Below, one piece after another: positions 21,311 to 34,184 of a stretch of 64,000 bases of DNA. Origin of the DNA: Malus domestica (Eukaryota; Streptophyta; Magnoliopsida; Rosales; Rosaceae); the NCBI RefSeq assembly GCF_042453785.1, contig NC_091671.1, positions 33,991,001 to 34,055,000 of the forward strand. Reading direction: 5' to 3'. The position numbers and the translations under genes are program-made. The notes under the pieces are model-generated. The model was not told where the DNA came from, did not search any database, and saw only the letters and a list, made by a program, of their open reading frames with translations. The first letter of the stretch is position 1, and each line of letters begins with the position of its first letter.

Positions 21311-22878
21311 GGGCCCGTAGAGTTTTTTTCACGGGCTACGTGAACATAAAATAACGCTCAAATGTATGAAAAAAATCTGGTTATATTTTATAACTTAAGG
21401 TAATTTTTACTGTAGAGGAAATAGCTTTTGGCACAGCTCAAATGCATGTACGCGAATTTCATTTTCTTTGTGATGTTACCATCTATGCCCATATTTTTCA
21501 CCGTAATTGGCAGATAAATATCCAAATAATAGATATTTCAACATTGAGCTTGTTTTGGCAAAAACAGTTTACATGCTTGGTAATGTTACCTTTTATGCAC
21601 AAATTTAATTGTCTTTTTCGTGATTATTAAAGTTTACGTAAAGTACTGACCGGTTAATAAGTTATATATAACGGTACTAACTACTTGTTGGAACTCATTT
21701 TACAGAGTTGTCTTATGATCCAAAGCGTTTTTTTTAGAACATCATTCTAAGATAACCTTTGAAAAAAAAAAAAAGTAGTCACACCACAAACCGTATGACC
21801 ATTCAGTTGTTCTTTTGAAATTTTTTACCTATACAAGATATTTGTATTCATAATTTGATTATCCTTGCATGACTAAATGTGTAGCTTGATATATAATATG
21901 GATATATACAAAGCGATTTTAGTTTCATTTAAAAAAAAAATTTACTGTCATAGAGAGGGAAAGAAAATTCGAAACTATTACAATAATTTAGGAAGAAAGG
22001 ATTTTGAACTCGTAACGCATAAATAAAAACTCAATACTTTGTCTACTAAGATATTGGACCACGCCATTTTTTGTTACATTCCATTTGAGGCTAGATACGA
22101 TAACTATTACGACAATCATATGTACCTAGACGCTATTTCAATTAATCAAAAAACCATTTCAATTAATTTAGAAACCATTTCAATTACATTCCATTCAAGA
22201 CTAGATAAGATAATTATTACGGCAACCATGAAATTGTCCATTTTTCTAAGAGTGCTACCAGATCCATTCCAATGTCTTATTTTCCCATCACACCCACCAC
22301 ATTAAAAACTTGAAATGTTATCTTCCCTCCAACTATTATTCCTAAAATAACCTTGATATTGAAATTCTTTTTATTTTTAGTTTTATTGAGTAAAACAAAA
22401 TCTAAAAAGACACGATTCAATTAATCAAGATGCACAACGAGGATCGCATCTATACAATACATTTTACACAATTTCAGGCGTCTTCTCTATCCTCCAGCAC
22501 ACCACCCACCCCGAGAACACCGTGTTCCACTTCATCTGCGCCTGCCACAATAATCGGTATATGGATTGTGGACAGACAAGCCTTTATCTTAGTTTTCAAG
22601 GCTATTTGCTGGTACTGACAACAAAAGCAAATAGATCAAACTAAAATAGCTAAAGGTACTGGGGACTTGATTTTTTGAAGATTTAGAGAGGTGGGTTGTT
22701 CTAGAAGATGGGGAAGAACAAATCTGTCAACCTAGAGAGCAGGGGTTTTTCTTTTCTTTGGTCTAAGATGTCATTTTACAAGAGAGTAAATTTGGTATTA
22801 ATTTTTTTTATTAAAAGGTAGGTGGGGAAATAAGACAATGGATGGGTTTATCACCACTCTTTTCTAAACACATAAAAA
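21311..22878. other. Intergenic, AT-rich, no gene seen
   Basis: No recognisable ORF. A phrase like acattccatt...gataattattacg(a/g)caa at 22075-22120 and 22188-22225 also occurs near 18560, pointing to an old shared repeat. Short aaccatttcaatta repeats are at 22150-22190. Confidence 0.45.
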
Positions 22879-22993
22879 TGGGAATTGCTATTAACACTCT
22901 AAAAATCTCATTTTACATTCCAAACTTTCCATAATTAGAAAGAAAAATACAAGAGTACAAAATGAAATTTTTAGAATGCTAATAACGGTTCCC
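22879..22993. mobile_element. Small fold-back MITE (115 bp)
   Basis: tgggaattgctattaacact...aaaatctcatttta pairs with aaaatgaaatttttagaatg...ctaataacggttccc. ataaaaa flanks both ends (22872-22878 and 22994-23000), a candidate TSD. Confidence 0.75.
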
Positions 22994-24506
22994 ATAAAAA
23001 TACAACCTACCTATGCACTTCAATTACATTCCAAATACATTGTTTCAATTTGACAGCCTAATCTTGCTCGTCAAATTGAACCAAGAACATGATATATCTA
23101 GACATCAAAACTCTGACATATTCTTCGACATGAGATCAAACTCTCAATACAAAGAGACACCAACCCGACATTGGCGGAGGAAGAGAACTAGCACTCACAC
23201 GTTTTGACTCAAATTGCACGTTTACGTGGGCATATAACTCCTTCAATCAATGTTTCTTACAGAATTACATGAACACATTGTTCTTAATGTCGAAACATTC
23301 CCAATGGAACACCGAACTGAACCAAAGAACATATGGACTATTAAGTTAGACAATTCAATAAAAGTTTCATCATGAATTTGATTTTAATTCTCCAACAATT
23401 GACACCTAACCAAATACTCAGTATTTAAGATTACTTACCCTTTCGGATGAATGTTGGTTGCAGCCGGGAGCACCTCCAGTACCATGTTTGGCTCTTTGTT
23501 GTGACCGAATGTGTCAACGATGAAGGCTGAGGTTATTTGTTGTGCATGAAAACCCCTTCCAAATTCACTTGAGAAAAGTATTAACTACACAAGATGTTTA
23601 CATTATACGACAAGCGTAAAACAGGGAGAAAACTTCTATTGTCTCCAATACTCTACCTAGCTATGCATGCTGTTCAGTTCCATACTCTCAGTCCGCCACC
23701 TTTTCCCTCTGTTTTTTGGGAAAATGAAGGACGTTGGAAACTTGATCTACAATCATTTAGCAATGAAATGTTTGTTTTTTACACGAGCAGTGAAGTTTCT
23801 GCAACTGTTTTACAATATTTACTTATGCAGCATTGTTATTAAGAACAATTGAATTAAATCTTTGGGGAAGAAGAACTATTACTTAAAACCAATTACTACC
23901 AAGATACTAAGTCTTGGCTCTTCTTTTCTATAATTCCCTGTAACGGGAGATTTTCCAAGTACCAGACTAGGTATACAAGCGATACTCCACATGTCATAAT
24001 ACAAATGGAGGAAATGATACATGTTTCCGTGTCCCTCCACTTATTTTATGACACGTGGAGTACCCACTTGAATACCGGGTACTTCGAAGACTTTTTCTTC
24101 CGTTACCATCAAATCAATAGCATTGCTTAAACAATTATTATGCCGTCGACTAGCCTTGGTATCTCTTTACCTATGAATTAAGAGGTAACCGGACTAAGTT
24201 ATTTATGATCACTTCGTGTGCAATATACATACTGATGATAGTGTCTTCAAAGGTGAAGGAATAAGTTATTTTCCAATGCATTTACTTTGTTCGTAAGCCT
24301 ATATTATGCATTTTGATACTGTTATGTATCACTAATATTTCCAGAGACTAACTGAGATTATCTATTAGTCTTTATCAATTTTACTCAGATACATGCTCAA
24401 CAACATGCTAAATGTAAGAGTTGCATTCAAATTCAAGTTCTACTTTTACAAAATAGTATAGATGAGGGAAACTGAAAAGTACCCATAAAAAAAGCCTCAT
24501 GTCGTT
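22994..24506. other. Intergenic, no gene seen
   Basis: AT-rich. It includes the probable 3' region of the PPR gene (24300-24506). Nothing else was recognised. Confidence 0.45.
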
Positions 24507-26421
24507 TCAGCATTGCGTCTGTCTTAACCTATCGATTTCCTCATCGGCCTCTATTTGATCTTCTTTCATGCTCTGTAATAGCCCTTCTACTTCTTTCCCG
24601 CTTCTGATGTATGCCTTCATTAAGGCATGGTACATTTCACTATTTACTGGAATCACAGTCTTCATTAAGGTCACAAAAGCTTCTACTTGTTCAATGTCTC
24701 CGTTATCTCCAATCCAATTCAATACATTCGAAACCAAACCAGATTTCAGATTCCATCCTGTGTTATTTGCCCGTACATGCACAGCTTCCATCATGCACTC
24801 AAAAGCCTTCTGCATCTTCTGCTTGTCCACATACCCTGCAGCAAGAATAGACCAGCTATTTGGGATTGGAGTCTTGCCTCTTTTGACAATGTCTCGAAGA
24901 GTTTCTTCAGCTTGTTCAACCAATCCCTTCTGACAATATCCGATCAGGAGGACATTTGGCACTCGAAAATCATAACAGTGACAAGATGATTCCCACTCCT
25001 CTAGCAATTTTTTAGTTTCTTCAAGCTCACCAAGCTTCACAAGAGAACCAAGCATGGTTATATAGTCCCGGTTGATTTGCTTTTTGCACTTGGCTTTTTC
25101 AAGGTTCCACAACCTCATCATGTCATCTTTATATCCAAGGCTTGCATAAAGAGTAATCAGATGGTTGTATCCAAGTGCATCTCTATTCACCTTCTCTTCA
25201 CTCTTTCCCAGGTAGACCAACGCTTTGTCGGGCAGACCTGCTTTTATGTATAAATTGGCTACCATAGCATAAGTAATCCAATCCATGGAGATGTGCGGTT
25301 GGCTCTCCATTTTTTCCAAAACTTTCTCCACGCTGCTTAGATCAGACCTCACCCCATAAGAGCTCATGCAAATCCTGTAGCTAAAACTGTCAGGAGAAAC
25401 ACCCTTCTCCTTCATCTCAAACATTACATCAGGGATTTTCTCGGGCTGGCCTGTATGCATATAAAGACACATAATGTCATTGTAGGTGAGAGTGGAAACA
25501 TAGCCCAACTCTTCCATCTTCTGCATATGAGAAATAGATTTATCGACCAGGCCTTCTCTGACATAACAATTTAGAAGTGCACCATAAACTTTGTCACTTT
25601 TTTCCTCATCGCTCAAGCTATTAAAGCGGCTCTCTGCAGCATCCAGACCGTGAACGTGACCAATGAGATCAAGCTGCACGGCGCAATCCCCGGGTAAAAA
25701 TTGGCACAAACCTTTAGTACTCATCCATTCAGAAACCTGCTCTACAATGCAAGGCAGAAATTTGAGTTACAAACCAACTGAAAACTGTGGACAATATTAA
25801 ATCTGCTTTATTGATCCTAAATTTCAAGGGAAAAAAGAACACATATTTCGAGTATCGAAACCTGAGCAATGAATTCTGTCAATTAGTCTCAACAAAGACC
25901 AAAAAAACAAAAGTAATACTCGTTTTGTGTCTGTATTATTCAAAATTTCTTTCACATCTGTCTCTTTCTCAGCAACCAAACAGGGCATTGCAGGTAAAAC
26001 AATCACCCAATTGAAATTAATAAGCTCTTTCAAGTAAATTATAGGAAACCCAACAAAAAAAAAAACACAAGGAAAATAACCCCAAAACAGTTTACTTTCA
26101 TGCATTTTCTGAGCAACCAAAAGGGGAGCAGGGACCTTGCTCCTGGAATTGACTCACATCAAGGGCGTGCCGGAACCGCTTTCGGGCGCGGAGGTCCCGG
26201 ACGATGCGGTGGAGCTCGAAGTAATTGACTTTCCGGCCCTGTTGAACCCACTCGTCGAGGACTGGGGCAACGCTGAGAGAAGGGTCACCCAGAGGACTGA
26301 TTCTGGAGTAGAGGTTTCTTGTACTGGCAGTGTGCCTTAATCTGGAGAAATATTTTGTTGGGGTTGAATTTGCAGTGAGACTTTGGTGGCTCTTCAGGAG
26401 TCTGAAGACTGCAGAAGCCAT
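24507..26421 (-). CDS. P-class pentatricopeptide repeat protein, probably mitochondrial
   Basis: Two exons on the minus strand: 26421-26158 (88 codons) and 25736-24507. The donor is gtgagt and the acceptor gcag before VSEWMST. The product is 497 residues. The Arg/Ser-rich, acid-poor N-terminus (MASAVFRLLKSHQS) fits a mitochondrial presequence. Repeats of about 35 residues follow, for example VYGALLNCYVREGLVDKSI, TYNDIMCLYMHTGQPEKIP, TYAMVANLYIKAGLPDKAL, GYNHLITLYASLGYKDDMM and NVLLIGYCQKGLVEQAEE. No E, DYW or SMR domain is present. Length and layout match the At4g21705/At2g20710-like group, RNA-binding organelle proteins of mostly unknown target. It lies in the 7.4 kb absent from copy 2 of the duplication, so it has no paralogue there. 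Confidence 0.9.
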
Positions 26422-27005
26422 GGGAGGAACAAGTCAAGTGATGGAAGGGAATTTGGGGGGTTTAAGCGGGGGTTGGAGATGGCAGTGGAAGTGTCGAGTT
26501 GTCAGTGCGGCACACCCATCCTATCTCTCAACGCACCCAATTCTCAAAATTTCCAAGTACAAAATATATTGAGCTGTTTGATTATGAGATTGATCAAACT
26601 TATTATTTTAGTTAAGGTTTTAAAAGTTGCTAGGCGCTAGTTGGGCGGCGGGCTGAAGCCTAGCGCTTAGGCGGCTAGGCGGGCGTCTAGGCGGACTAAG
26701 CGGATTTAAGTAAATCTATCATATTTCAAGTAAATAAGTGTCTGCTTCTACTTGAAATATATATAATTTCATCATAAACTACAAAATAGAATGCATATAT
26801 ATCATGAAGTATTGGAACATAATGAAAACATATGAAATAAGGATATAATGTTTGTTTATTCAAGTATGCAACAAGTCCCTTACAATCTATTGGAAAAAAA
26901 AACAAAATGCAAAATGAAAGTTGTGTATTTTCTGTCTAAGTGAGTTGCAACCTAGGCAGGTCTAAGCGGGTTAGGTGAGTGCCTAGGTGGTTTAGGCGGT
27001 GGGTT

Positions 27006-27037
<32 letters not shown>

Positions 27038-27284
27038 GCTAGGCGGGGATTTTTAGAACAATGATTTTAGTTCTTCACTTTTAAAATTACTTAATCTCGT
27101 TTTTGGAATTCATTAACACATATCAATTTAGTCATTTTGTTTAGATTCCGTCAACTATTATGTTTGTTTATATGAGGGACACACAAAATAAGGGTTTTTA
27201 TCACAAATGATTCTTGACATTAACCCAACTCCTTATTTTGGTCTTTGAGTTTCAAAAATTGATAAATTGGTCTCTTGCTTTCAC
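26422..27284. mobile_element. PPR 5' flank and GC-rich TIR element (about 26613-27055)
   Basis: About 26613-27055 begins ttttaaaagttgctaggcgc and ends ggcgctaggcggggattttt. Both ends are dense in ggcgcctaggcgg-like words and are roughly inverted (ttctaaaaatccccgcctag against ttttaaaagttgctaggcgc). The middle is AT-rich. This is a familiar non-autonomous DNA-transposon type in Rosaceae. No gene seen in the rest. Confidence 0.6.
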
Positions 27285-29000
27285 AACATTAATTTAGTCA
27301 TTGCGTTAAAATCGTCAATATTTTTATTAGTGTGCTGATGTGGTCCCACTAATCCAATCTTCAAATTTTTTTTTATTAAACGATAGATTTGTTAGATTAG
27401 ATGCTAGATTAGAGAGCCGATACATTTGTTCTACAAATTCTATTTGTTTACGATAATTTGAAGTGTAAAATTTATTAATCAAAGCTTGCCCACTGGATTT
27501 TAACTTAGAGTGGGCTGCAGATCCGTAATATTGGGCCTGTAAGCCCATGTAAATCTCATCACACATCAGAAGAAAACACAGAAACGTAACCACTGTATTA
27601 GCTCTCCACCTCCATCATCGTCTAAATTCGCTTCTTTCCCTCTCTCTCCCTGAACAGCAAAATGGGTAAAGATCGAAACGGCAGCGTTTCAGAGAGACGA
27701 AGCAGGAGCTCGGAGAAAGAGGAGAGACGAAGCAGAAGCTCCGAGAAAGAGGAAGAAACCGAAAGAAAATCCGAGAAAGCGCGAGAAATTTCGGATTCCG
27801 AGACCGACGAAGACAGGAAGCGAAGTAAATCCAGGAGAAAAGCGCGGGAAAGCTCGGAGTCCAGCGATGAAAAGCACGTGAAAAGAAGGAGGAGGAGTTC
27901 GCGGAGGCGGTACAGTAGCGAGGAGGATACGGATTCGGAGTCCGAGTTGGAATCGGAGGAGAGCGGCTCGGATTCGGAGTCGGAGAGTGATAGTGGTAGC
28001 GAGAGCGACGGCGACAGGAGACGGAAGAGGAGGAAAATGAGAGAGAAAGATGATGATAGAGAAAGGAAGAGGAGGAAGAGAGAGAAGGAGAAGGAGAAGG
28101 AGAGGAAGAGGAGGAGGAGAGAGAAAGAGGAAGAGAGGAAGAAGAAGAAGGAGAAGAGAAAGAAGAAGAGGAAGGAAAAGAAGGAGAAAGGAAAGGTAGG
28201 AGCGGTAACGAATTCGTGGGGGAAGTATGGGATCATTAGAGAAACTGACATGTGGTATGTTTGCTGAATTTTATACTGTTTTAGGGTTTTAAGTTTCTGT
28301 TTGGCTGCTGAGAAAATGTAGGAAAAAGAAGTTTACTTCTCCCACTTGAATTTGATGATCACTGTTGTGTATAGGAACAAACGACCAGAGTTTACAGCAT
28401 GGTTACAGGAAGTAAAACAGGTAATTCCTTTTCCGACTATTTTACCACCCCATGAAACCATTAATTTGCAGAGTGGTTTATTTCAGTCGTAAAGTTTCTA
28501 AGATTTGTATGTGTTTCGAAGCCGTGTGTTGATCCGTTTCCAAATTGCAGTCGTCGATATGATAGTTCTAATGGTAATTGAGTTATCTTTCATTAGGTGA
28601 ACCTGGAACATCTGGCAAATTGGGAAGAGAAGCAAATGTTCAAACAGTAAGTGGGTGTGTGGATGTGTGGATGCATTTAGTTTATTTTCTCCGAAAGCAT
28701 CTATAAAATGAAGATAACAGGAATTTGGTAGGTATTTTCCTTCTAACTTTTGTATCTTACAATCTGAGTAGAGATTTGTTTCCATTTTAATAGGTTCATG
28801 GAAGATCACAATACAGCTACCTTCCCTTCGAAAAAGTAAGCTTCTATTCTATTAGCTTGGGTCATTTCAATTTATTTGTCCGAAAAGAAAAAGTTACAAA
28901 GCTTTGTTCCTGCTGTTGTGGTGAGGTTGTGGTGCTCACCTTTTAGGTAGAAATTTTATCTCAATGTGCTCAAGCACCTGAATTACGCTAGGCCTAATGA
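27285..29000 (+). repeat. Segmental duplication, block B, copy 1 (SCI1-like segment)
   Basis: It matches 62132-64000 from attaatttagtcatt(g/c)cg onward. Copy 2 differs by one 154-bp MITE and by point changes. The true right end lies beyond the window in copy 2; in copy 1 the match can be followed to about 29000. Confidence 0.92.
27511..27547 (+). promoter_or_regulatory. Site II (TGGGCC/T) cluster of SCI1-like promoter
   Basis: TGGGCT at 27511-27516, TGGGCC at 27532-27537 and AGCCCA at 27542-27547, 115-150 bp before the ATG. Site II elements bind TCP factors and mark proliferation-linked plant genes. The cluster is kept in copy 2 (62540-62555). No TATA box was seen. Confidence 0.65.
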
Positions 29001-30375
29001 AATGATATGCTATTTTATATAGATCTGTCTTGATATTTTTGAACCTGCGGTTGTGGTGTGGACACTTTTCTCTTAGGATTTAGAGGAGAATGCAATGTGT
29101 TTTTTATTTAATTTTATTGAAATATCTTTCTTGATTTGCCAGATTCTTTCAAGTGTTGTTATCATAAATGTGTGATTAATCATAGTGTATAACCAATTTA
29201 CTAGACAGCCATTGTGTTGCCAGATTTTGAATCAATATGCGTGATTAGTTTTACTTGTGTCTGAATGTGCGATTTTGGCTCACAATTTGGCAGCAGAACA
29301 TGCCAGTTTTTTGTTAATTAGAGATGGAAACAATGGGGAGATATTATCTGAAATTAAAAAGAATTGTGTGCTTTTAATTTTACACGCGTAACCTTTTCTC
29401 TGTTGGTTGTAAGGGTTCGTAAGGGTGAGAATGATTGTATGTTCTCACTTTTTCTGTTTTTTTTTTTTTACTTGTTAGATTCATCTTCAAGTAATACCAC
29501 AGAATGACAAGTAATTACTTTAACCTTTGTGGTTGCAGGTACTACAGCCTTGATAATTATTACAGGAATAAGATGGAAAAGGAAATTAAAAGAGGTTTTA
29601 AGAAGGTTGCGCCAACAGAACGTATTGTATTCAACGATGAGGAACAGAAAAGGTAGTGTTTTTATTGCTATCTGATTTCATTTTATGGACTAGTTTTGGC
29701 AACATTCAGTTTTAGTACATTCATATGATTTCCATTGATAGCTAACGTGTCAACCACTCACTCCTCATTTTGTCTAATAACTATACTATGTACAATGAGA
29801 AAAAATTATATTTCACCTGGCTGTACTTATTTAATAGTATTTTGGAGACAAAAGGAAATAATGTTCAGGCAACTTTTTATATAGAAGATAGGAGAAACAT
29901 AATACCATTTTGGATCTGTTAAACCATTTACATTCTTGGGTTTGGCTAATAATATAATATTATATTATATATTGCTATTCAGACAAGAAATGATGCGAGT
30001 GCGTGAAAAGCAAAAGGAAGAAGAAGTAGAGGCTCTGAAGCGCTCTATGCAGAGTGGACTGGTACATTTCTGTTTCATTACTCATATGAAAACGTTCAAT
30101 TTGTTTATTGTACATAAACTCCGTCTGAAGTCGAAGTTGCACTTTGTCATCGTTTGATTCCATTAAAATTTCCAGGCACAAGCAATGAAAGAACAAGCTC
30201 AACTCCGAGAAGAGATGGCTTACCAGTACAAGATTGGAAACATGGAGGTGAGGATAAGTAACTGAGCTGTCTTGGTGTAATTCTTAAAGTCATTTCTGGA
30301 TTTTTGTTTACGGCCTCTTATTTTCAGGCTGCCGCTGCTATTCAGAGAAGGTTGGACCCTGATGCTGCTGTGTGA
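27662..30375 (+). CDS. SCI1-like protein (style cell-cycle inhibitor 1 family), copy 1
   Basis: Eight exons: 27662-28254, 28375-28420, 28597-28646, 28794-28835, 29539-29652, 29983-30061, 30176-30247 and 30328-30375. All have GT-AG borders; 1044 nt, 347 residues. Residues 1-175 are Arg/Ser/Glu/Lys-rich (RS-like and long Lys/Arg/Glu runs), fitting a nuclear protein. The C-terminal part is the family core: WGKYGIIRETDMWNKRPEF, VNLEHLANWEEKQMFKQFM, EDHNTATFPSKKYYSLDNYY, VREKQKEEEVEALKRSM, AQAMKEQAQLREEMAYQYK and AAAAIQRRLDPDAAV at the end. The tobacco member is a nuclear inhibitor of cell proliferation in the style; this role may or may not hold here. It lies about 1.2 kb downstream of and divergent from the PPR gene. 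Confidence 0.9.
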
Positions 30376-31130
30376 AAAAGGTTCAGTGTAATTCTGGCAT
30401 TTAATTCCGTTATTCCCCTAGTTTAAGAATCTTAAGTGCATACAGATTCATAGTTAGACTGAGCAACTAAGGGTAGCCTTCTGTTTCTGTTGTCCACTTT
30501 AGCCTCATTGTCATACATTCTAGGCTGTAATATTTCCTGTCGTTTGTTCTCCTCAGCGGTTTAGCCATTTTTGCAGATGCATAGAAAAGGATGTATTTTG
30601 TTGACTGATTTCGTAGCAAATTGATTGATCATGAATCTAGAACGCTACTGTGCTTGGTTTTGCACTAAGTCTTCCCTGTTAGCTCCAATTACTTCATATC
30701 TAGTCTCTTTCAAAGTCTTCCTAGGTGTTCTTCTACCCCTTTTGTCTTGAGCCTTCGTCTCATAGTCGCATATTCTAACCGGATCATTTGTAGGTCTTCG
30801 GTTCATGTGTCCAAACAATCTTAGCCGATCTCTCATCTTATCTTCAATTGCCACTCATACCCTCGTTCTTAATCCTATCATTTCTCATGTGCCCACACAT
30901 CTAACGAACATTCTTATCTCCGCTACCCTTATTTTTTGCATGTGTTGTTATGACCGTCCAACATTCCGTGCTATAAAACATTATTGACTTTATTACCGTC
31001 CTATAGAACTTTCCCTTGAGTTTTAGTGAAATGTGATGAACCATCCTATAGAACTTTCCCTTGAGTTTTAGTGGAATGCGACGAATGCAGAACGCATAAC
31101 ATGCCTGATGCACTCTTTCACTTCATTCAT
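30376..31130 (-). mobile_element. SCI1 3' UTR, then decayed RTE LINE 3' end (30640-31130)
   Basis: 30376 to about 30600 is the probable 3' UTR. On the minus strand, frames at 31113-30901 and 30854-30645 hold RTE C-terminal words (LKLKGKFYR, FYSTECWTV, LRLFGHMNRRP, RRTPRKTLKETR). These align to the end of the LINE at 38895-39300. Stops and a local 48-bp duplication (about 31000-31080) show it is old. It is an independent, more diverged insertion than the LINE at 36 kb. Confidence 0.85.
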
Positions 31131-32270
31131 CTAGCTTGTATTTTGTGGCTGAGATAATAAAATTACAATTTTGATCTCCTATATGGCTAGGGCTGTAAAA
31201 GACTCGGATCCAAACTTGGTGCAAGTTCGAGCTGTTTCAAGCCGATTTACAGCCTTATATGTAACATACTTGGAATTTGAGGAGTCGACAGATGAGCATG
31301 AATTTGAAAGATAATTTAACTTCAAATTTTCATTTTTTTAAGTTTAAATTATCTCCGCTAAACATGCTTCTGAAGCTCTTGGATATTCCAACGCTTCTCT
31401 GAGCCTCATCTCTGGTGTTGCTTCTTCTTGGACATGAATCGTAATTTTATGCGTGCAGAAAAATGAGCTCCAAACGCGTAAGGAAAGCAAACTTTCAAAA
31501 CTAACGAACATCGTTAGTTACTAAATATTGCATAAAAGGGGCCTCACGCCCTCACAGGGCGAGCATTGGCGTAACGGAAATGTTGTTCTTTTATGATCGA
31601 AAGATCACGAGTTCAAGTTGTAGACACCTACATTAAATCAAATAGGTTTAGGCTCATACACGCTGTTTAGTACGGAAAGGTTGCACATTAGTAGCCGAAA
31701 GGTCACTGATTTGAGGTTTAGGCTCTTACATTAAATCAAATGGTAAATAGAACGTAATTATGACTAAGTTTTGGTAATTTGGACCTCATATTTAGGCAAC
31801 TCAATCGTCTAAATTCATGGTCTAAAATTTTTATTCACAGGAGCTGGCAAGAGACTATTTTCATAATTCAATTAACTCATACAAATACGAATAATATACA
31901 GTTAACAAAAACTCGAAAGCACGACTTGGGCGGTTTACCTCGAAATAAATCTCTAAGTTCACCATAATCTGCTGAAGGTTTTCCGATACGAATCTTCACA
32001 TGATCAAGAACTTCAAATTCGCAGCGATTTTATACTTGGCCAAGAAACCATTGCAGAGCTCGAGGTTTTTATGGTTCGGGCAAATCAACCACAAAGCTAT
32101 AATCGATATCGCCATTAAAATTAAAGACAAAATAAAGGGTAAAGTGGATAGTACAATGATTGACTTTTTAATGTAAAAATGTGGTTTTTCGTTAAAGTGA
32201 ACAGTACTGGAAGCTTTTCATTAAAGTTCCCTTAAAATTTTGCACCAGACATTCAATCTCTAACTCTTGA
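31131..32270. other. Intergenic with SINE-like and MITE remnants
   Basis: 31559-31640 has tRNA-promoter-like words (tggcgtaacgg, then cgagttcaagt), suggesting a SINE remnant. 32114-32233 is a partial copy of the 154-bp MITE family (see 50348 and 62320): aaataaagggtaaagtg, aaaatgtggtttttcgttaa, ttaaagttccc. No gene seen. Confidence 0.5.
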
Positions 32271-32279
32271 GTGTATTAG

Positions 32280-32900
32280 ATTTCACCTTTAAACCACTTC
32301 CCTTTTCTTGTTCAATATGTCGCCCTCTATGAACAAATCTTCAAGTACACGGCAGATGTGGAAAAAGCCTCTCCTTAAAACTAATACCATCTTCTCTACA
32401 AACCTTTATCCAGAGAACATTGAGGCTCGGAAACCACATTTTATCCGGAGGAAAATCCAGCCGTAAGTTCCCATTTAGGTTTAATACGAGAAACGAAGTG
32501 CTGACATACAAAATTTGAGGAAATTCAATCGGGTTTTCTGTGTACAAAATACCGATCTCTACCGCAACTGTATTGGATGTGCATGCACCAAGCAACCAAG
32601 AATTTATGCAATTCAGGTTGTTGGAGTCGGAGACTTGGGGCAAACGAATGCGAGTTTTCGCATGCATGGAAAATTGATGAGGCGGGGCACGTTGATAACG
32701 AAGGTGCCAAATAGGGAGGCGTAGTTGTAAATGGTTTTGGAGCTTTTGTGGCGAAGCAGCAACCGGTCATCAAGCTTTAGGTTTGTGAAGGAAGCAAAAG
32801 GTGCTATCTTTCAAATACTCTATCACCTCGGGATGTGTAATTGGCAAGAATGTGAGAATATGGCAGCAAATATCCTCCGGTAATCTCTGGTGATCATGTC
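32280..32900 (-). pseudogene. Degraded F-box/LRR (FBD-type) gene
   Basis: On the minus strand, near 32885, a frame reads LPEDICCHILTFLPI, an F-box start. Further on in other frames come LLLRHKSSKTIYNYASLFGT, LYVSTSFLVLNLNGNLRLDF and WFPSLNVLWIKVC, and after another shift LEDLFIEGDIL near 32330. This is the layout of plant F-box/LRR/FBD proteins, which are SCF substrate adaptors, but it is broken by at least two frame changes and stops. The FBD part is missing. A pseudogene. Confidence 0.65.
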
Positions 32901-34184
32901 TTCTTCTTCCAACTGGATGAGAAATTTGAGTTCTTACCCAATAGGAATCATGGAAAATACTTTAGGGTTCCTTCCCCAATAGGAACTGCGGCGTTAAAAG
33001 TTGGTTAGCAAGTAATTACCTTTTAAGGGACTTTTAGTTTAATTCGTTTGTTGCCTGAATGAGGCTAGAATTTCCTCTGCTTACATGTTCCATATATTCG
33101 TAATCCTTATGTGTGATTGTTTGTTAGATTACTCCTAATTTTTTTGTAATTATCTATGTGATTGTAGCCTATATTATAAGAATGTAATTACCAATTGTAA
33201 TTAGTATAGGATTCCTACCTAAATATGAATTAATGTAAATATTGCAATATTTTCCACACGTTAGGAGTCATAATTCTATCATAGTTAATTTAGAATCCTC
33301 TCCGTATTGTAGACGTATTATAGGAATGTAATTTCCAGTTGTAATTAGTGCAACATTCCAATCTAGATAGGGATTAATATAGCCCTCTATATATTGTAAT
33401 ACATTAACCCAAGAAGCCATAATTCTACAGTTTCCAGCTCAACCGTTGCAAAACTCATATAAATTGAGTCTTGTGCCAATAGTGAACACAAATTCAATCT
33501 ATACTAAAACTGAAAAACACACTGAACACTGTTCATAAGCACAGTGCACTGACGATTTTGCCCCTGTTTAATTTTTGTTATTGCATGTTTGCCACTGTCT
33601 GAGAAAATATATAAAGACTTTATTTTTTTCCATTTCTTTTTCTCCTATTTTCACCCTTAAATCTGTAGTTGCTGCCGTGGTCTAAAATATCCATAATATC
33701 TCGATATTTCTATCGAAATTTCCATGTTTTTGGACTACCGATATTTTTTTGGACTACCGATATTTCCGATATCATCGATATTTTAGACCTTGCTAAGTCA
33801 CTCATATATCTTACCATGCAATGTATAAAGTGTAAAATATTGTACTAATTTATTATATATAAATGATTATGGTGTGTTTAAACTTCTTTCATTAATTATT
33901 ACATATTTTCTACACTCACAATGTTTGCCAGCTCACTATATAATCAACTTAAATCAGTTATATGTATCATGCAATGCATTTCCTTCTAATTTTTTGTGAT
34001 AAACTAATAGATAATTGACTAAATAAATATCCTGCAAAGTTTCAATAAAAATTTCCACGTTTTTCTTACAATTTCCGTGGTTTTTATTCATTTTTTATCG
34101 ATATCGATAATATCCCGATATTTCCATCGAAATTTCCTTGTTTTTGGACTACCGATATTTCTGATATAATCCATATTTTATACC
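32901..34184. repeat. Intergenic with repeated cgatatttc/gaaatttcc modules
   Basis: Two modules in the same orientation, about 33680-33800 and 34095-34190, share tcgatatt-like words, atcgaaatttcc(a/t)tgttttt and ggactaccgatattt. Between them is AT-rich DNA. It looks like a dispersed repeat with subterminal repeats; borders are not resolved. 33100-33420 also repeats ttgtaattagt(a/g)(t/c)a words twice. No gene seen. Confidence 0.45.

Noticed and set aside
27622-28251. 209-codon minus-strand frame rich in Ser/Leu/Phe opposite the SCI1-like first exon
   Set aside because: It is the complement of an Arg/Glu/Lys-rich coding exon (GAG/AAG codons read as CTC/CTT). The plus-strand gene has clear exons and family motifs.
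31559-31640. tRNA gene suspected from A-box and B-box-like words
   Set aside because: No cloverleaf with an acceptor stem could be drawn; it is better seen as a SINE remnant.
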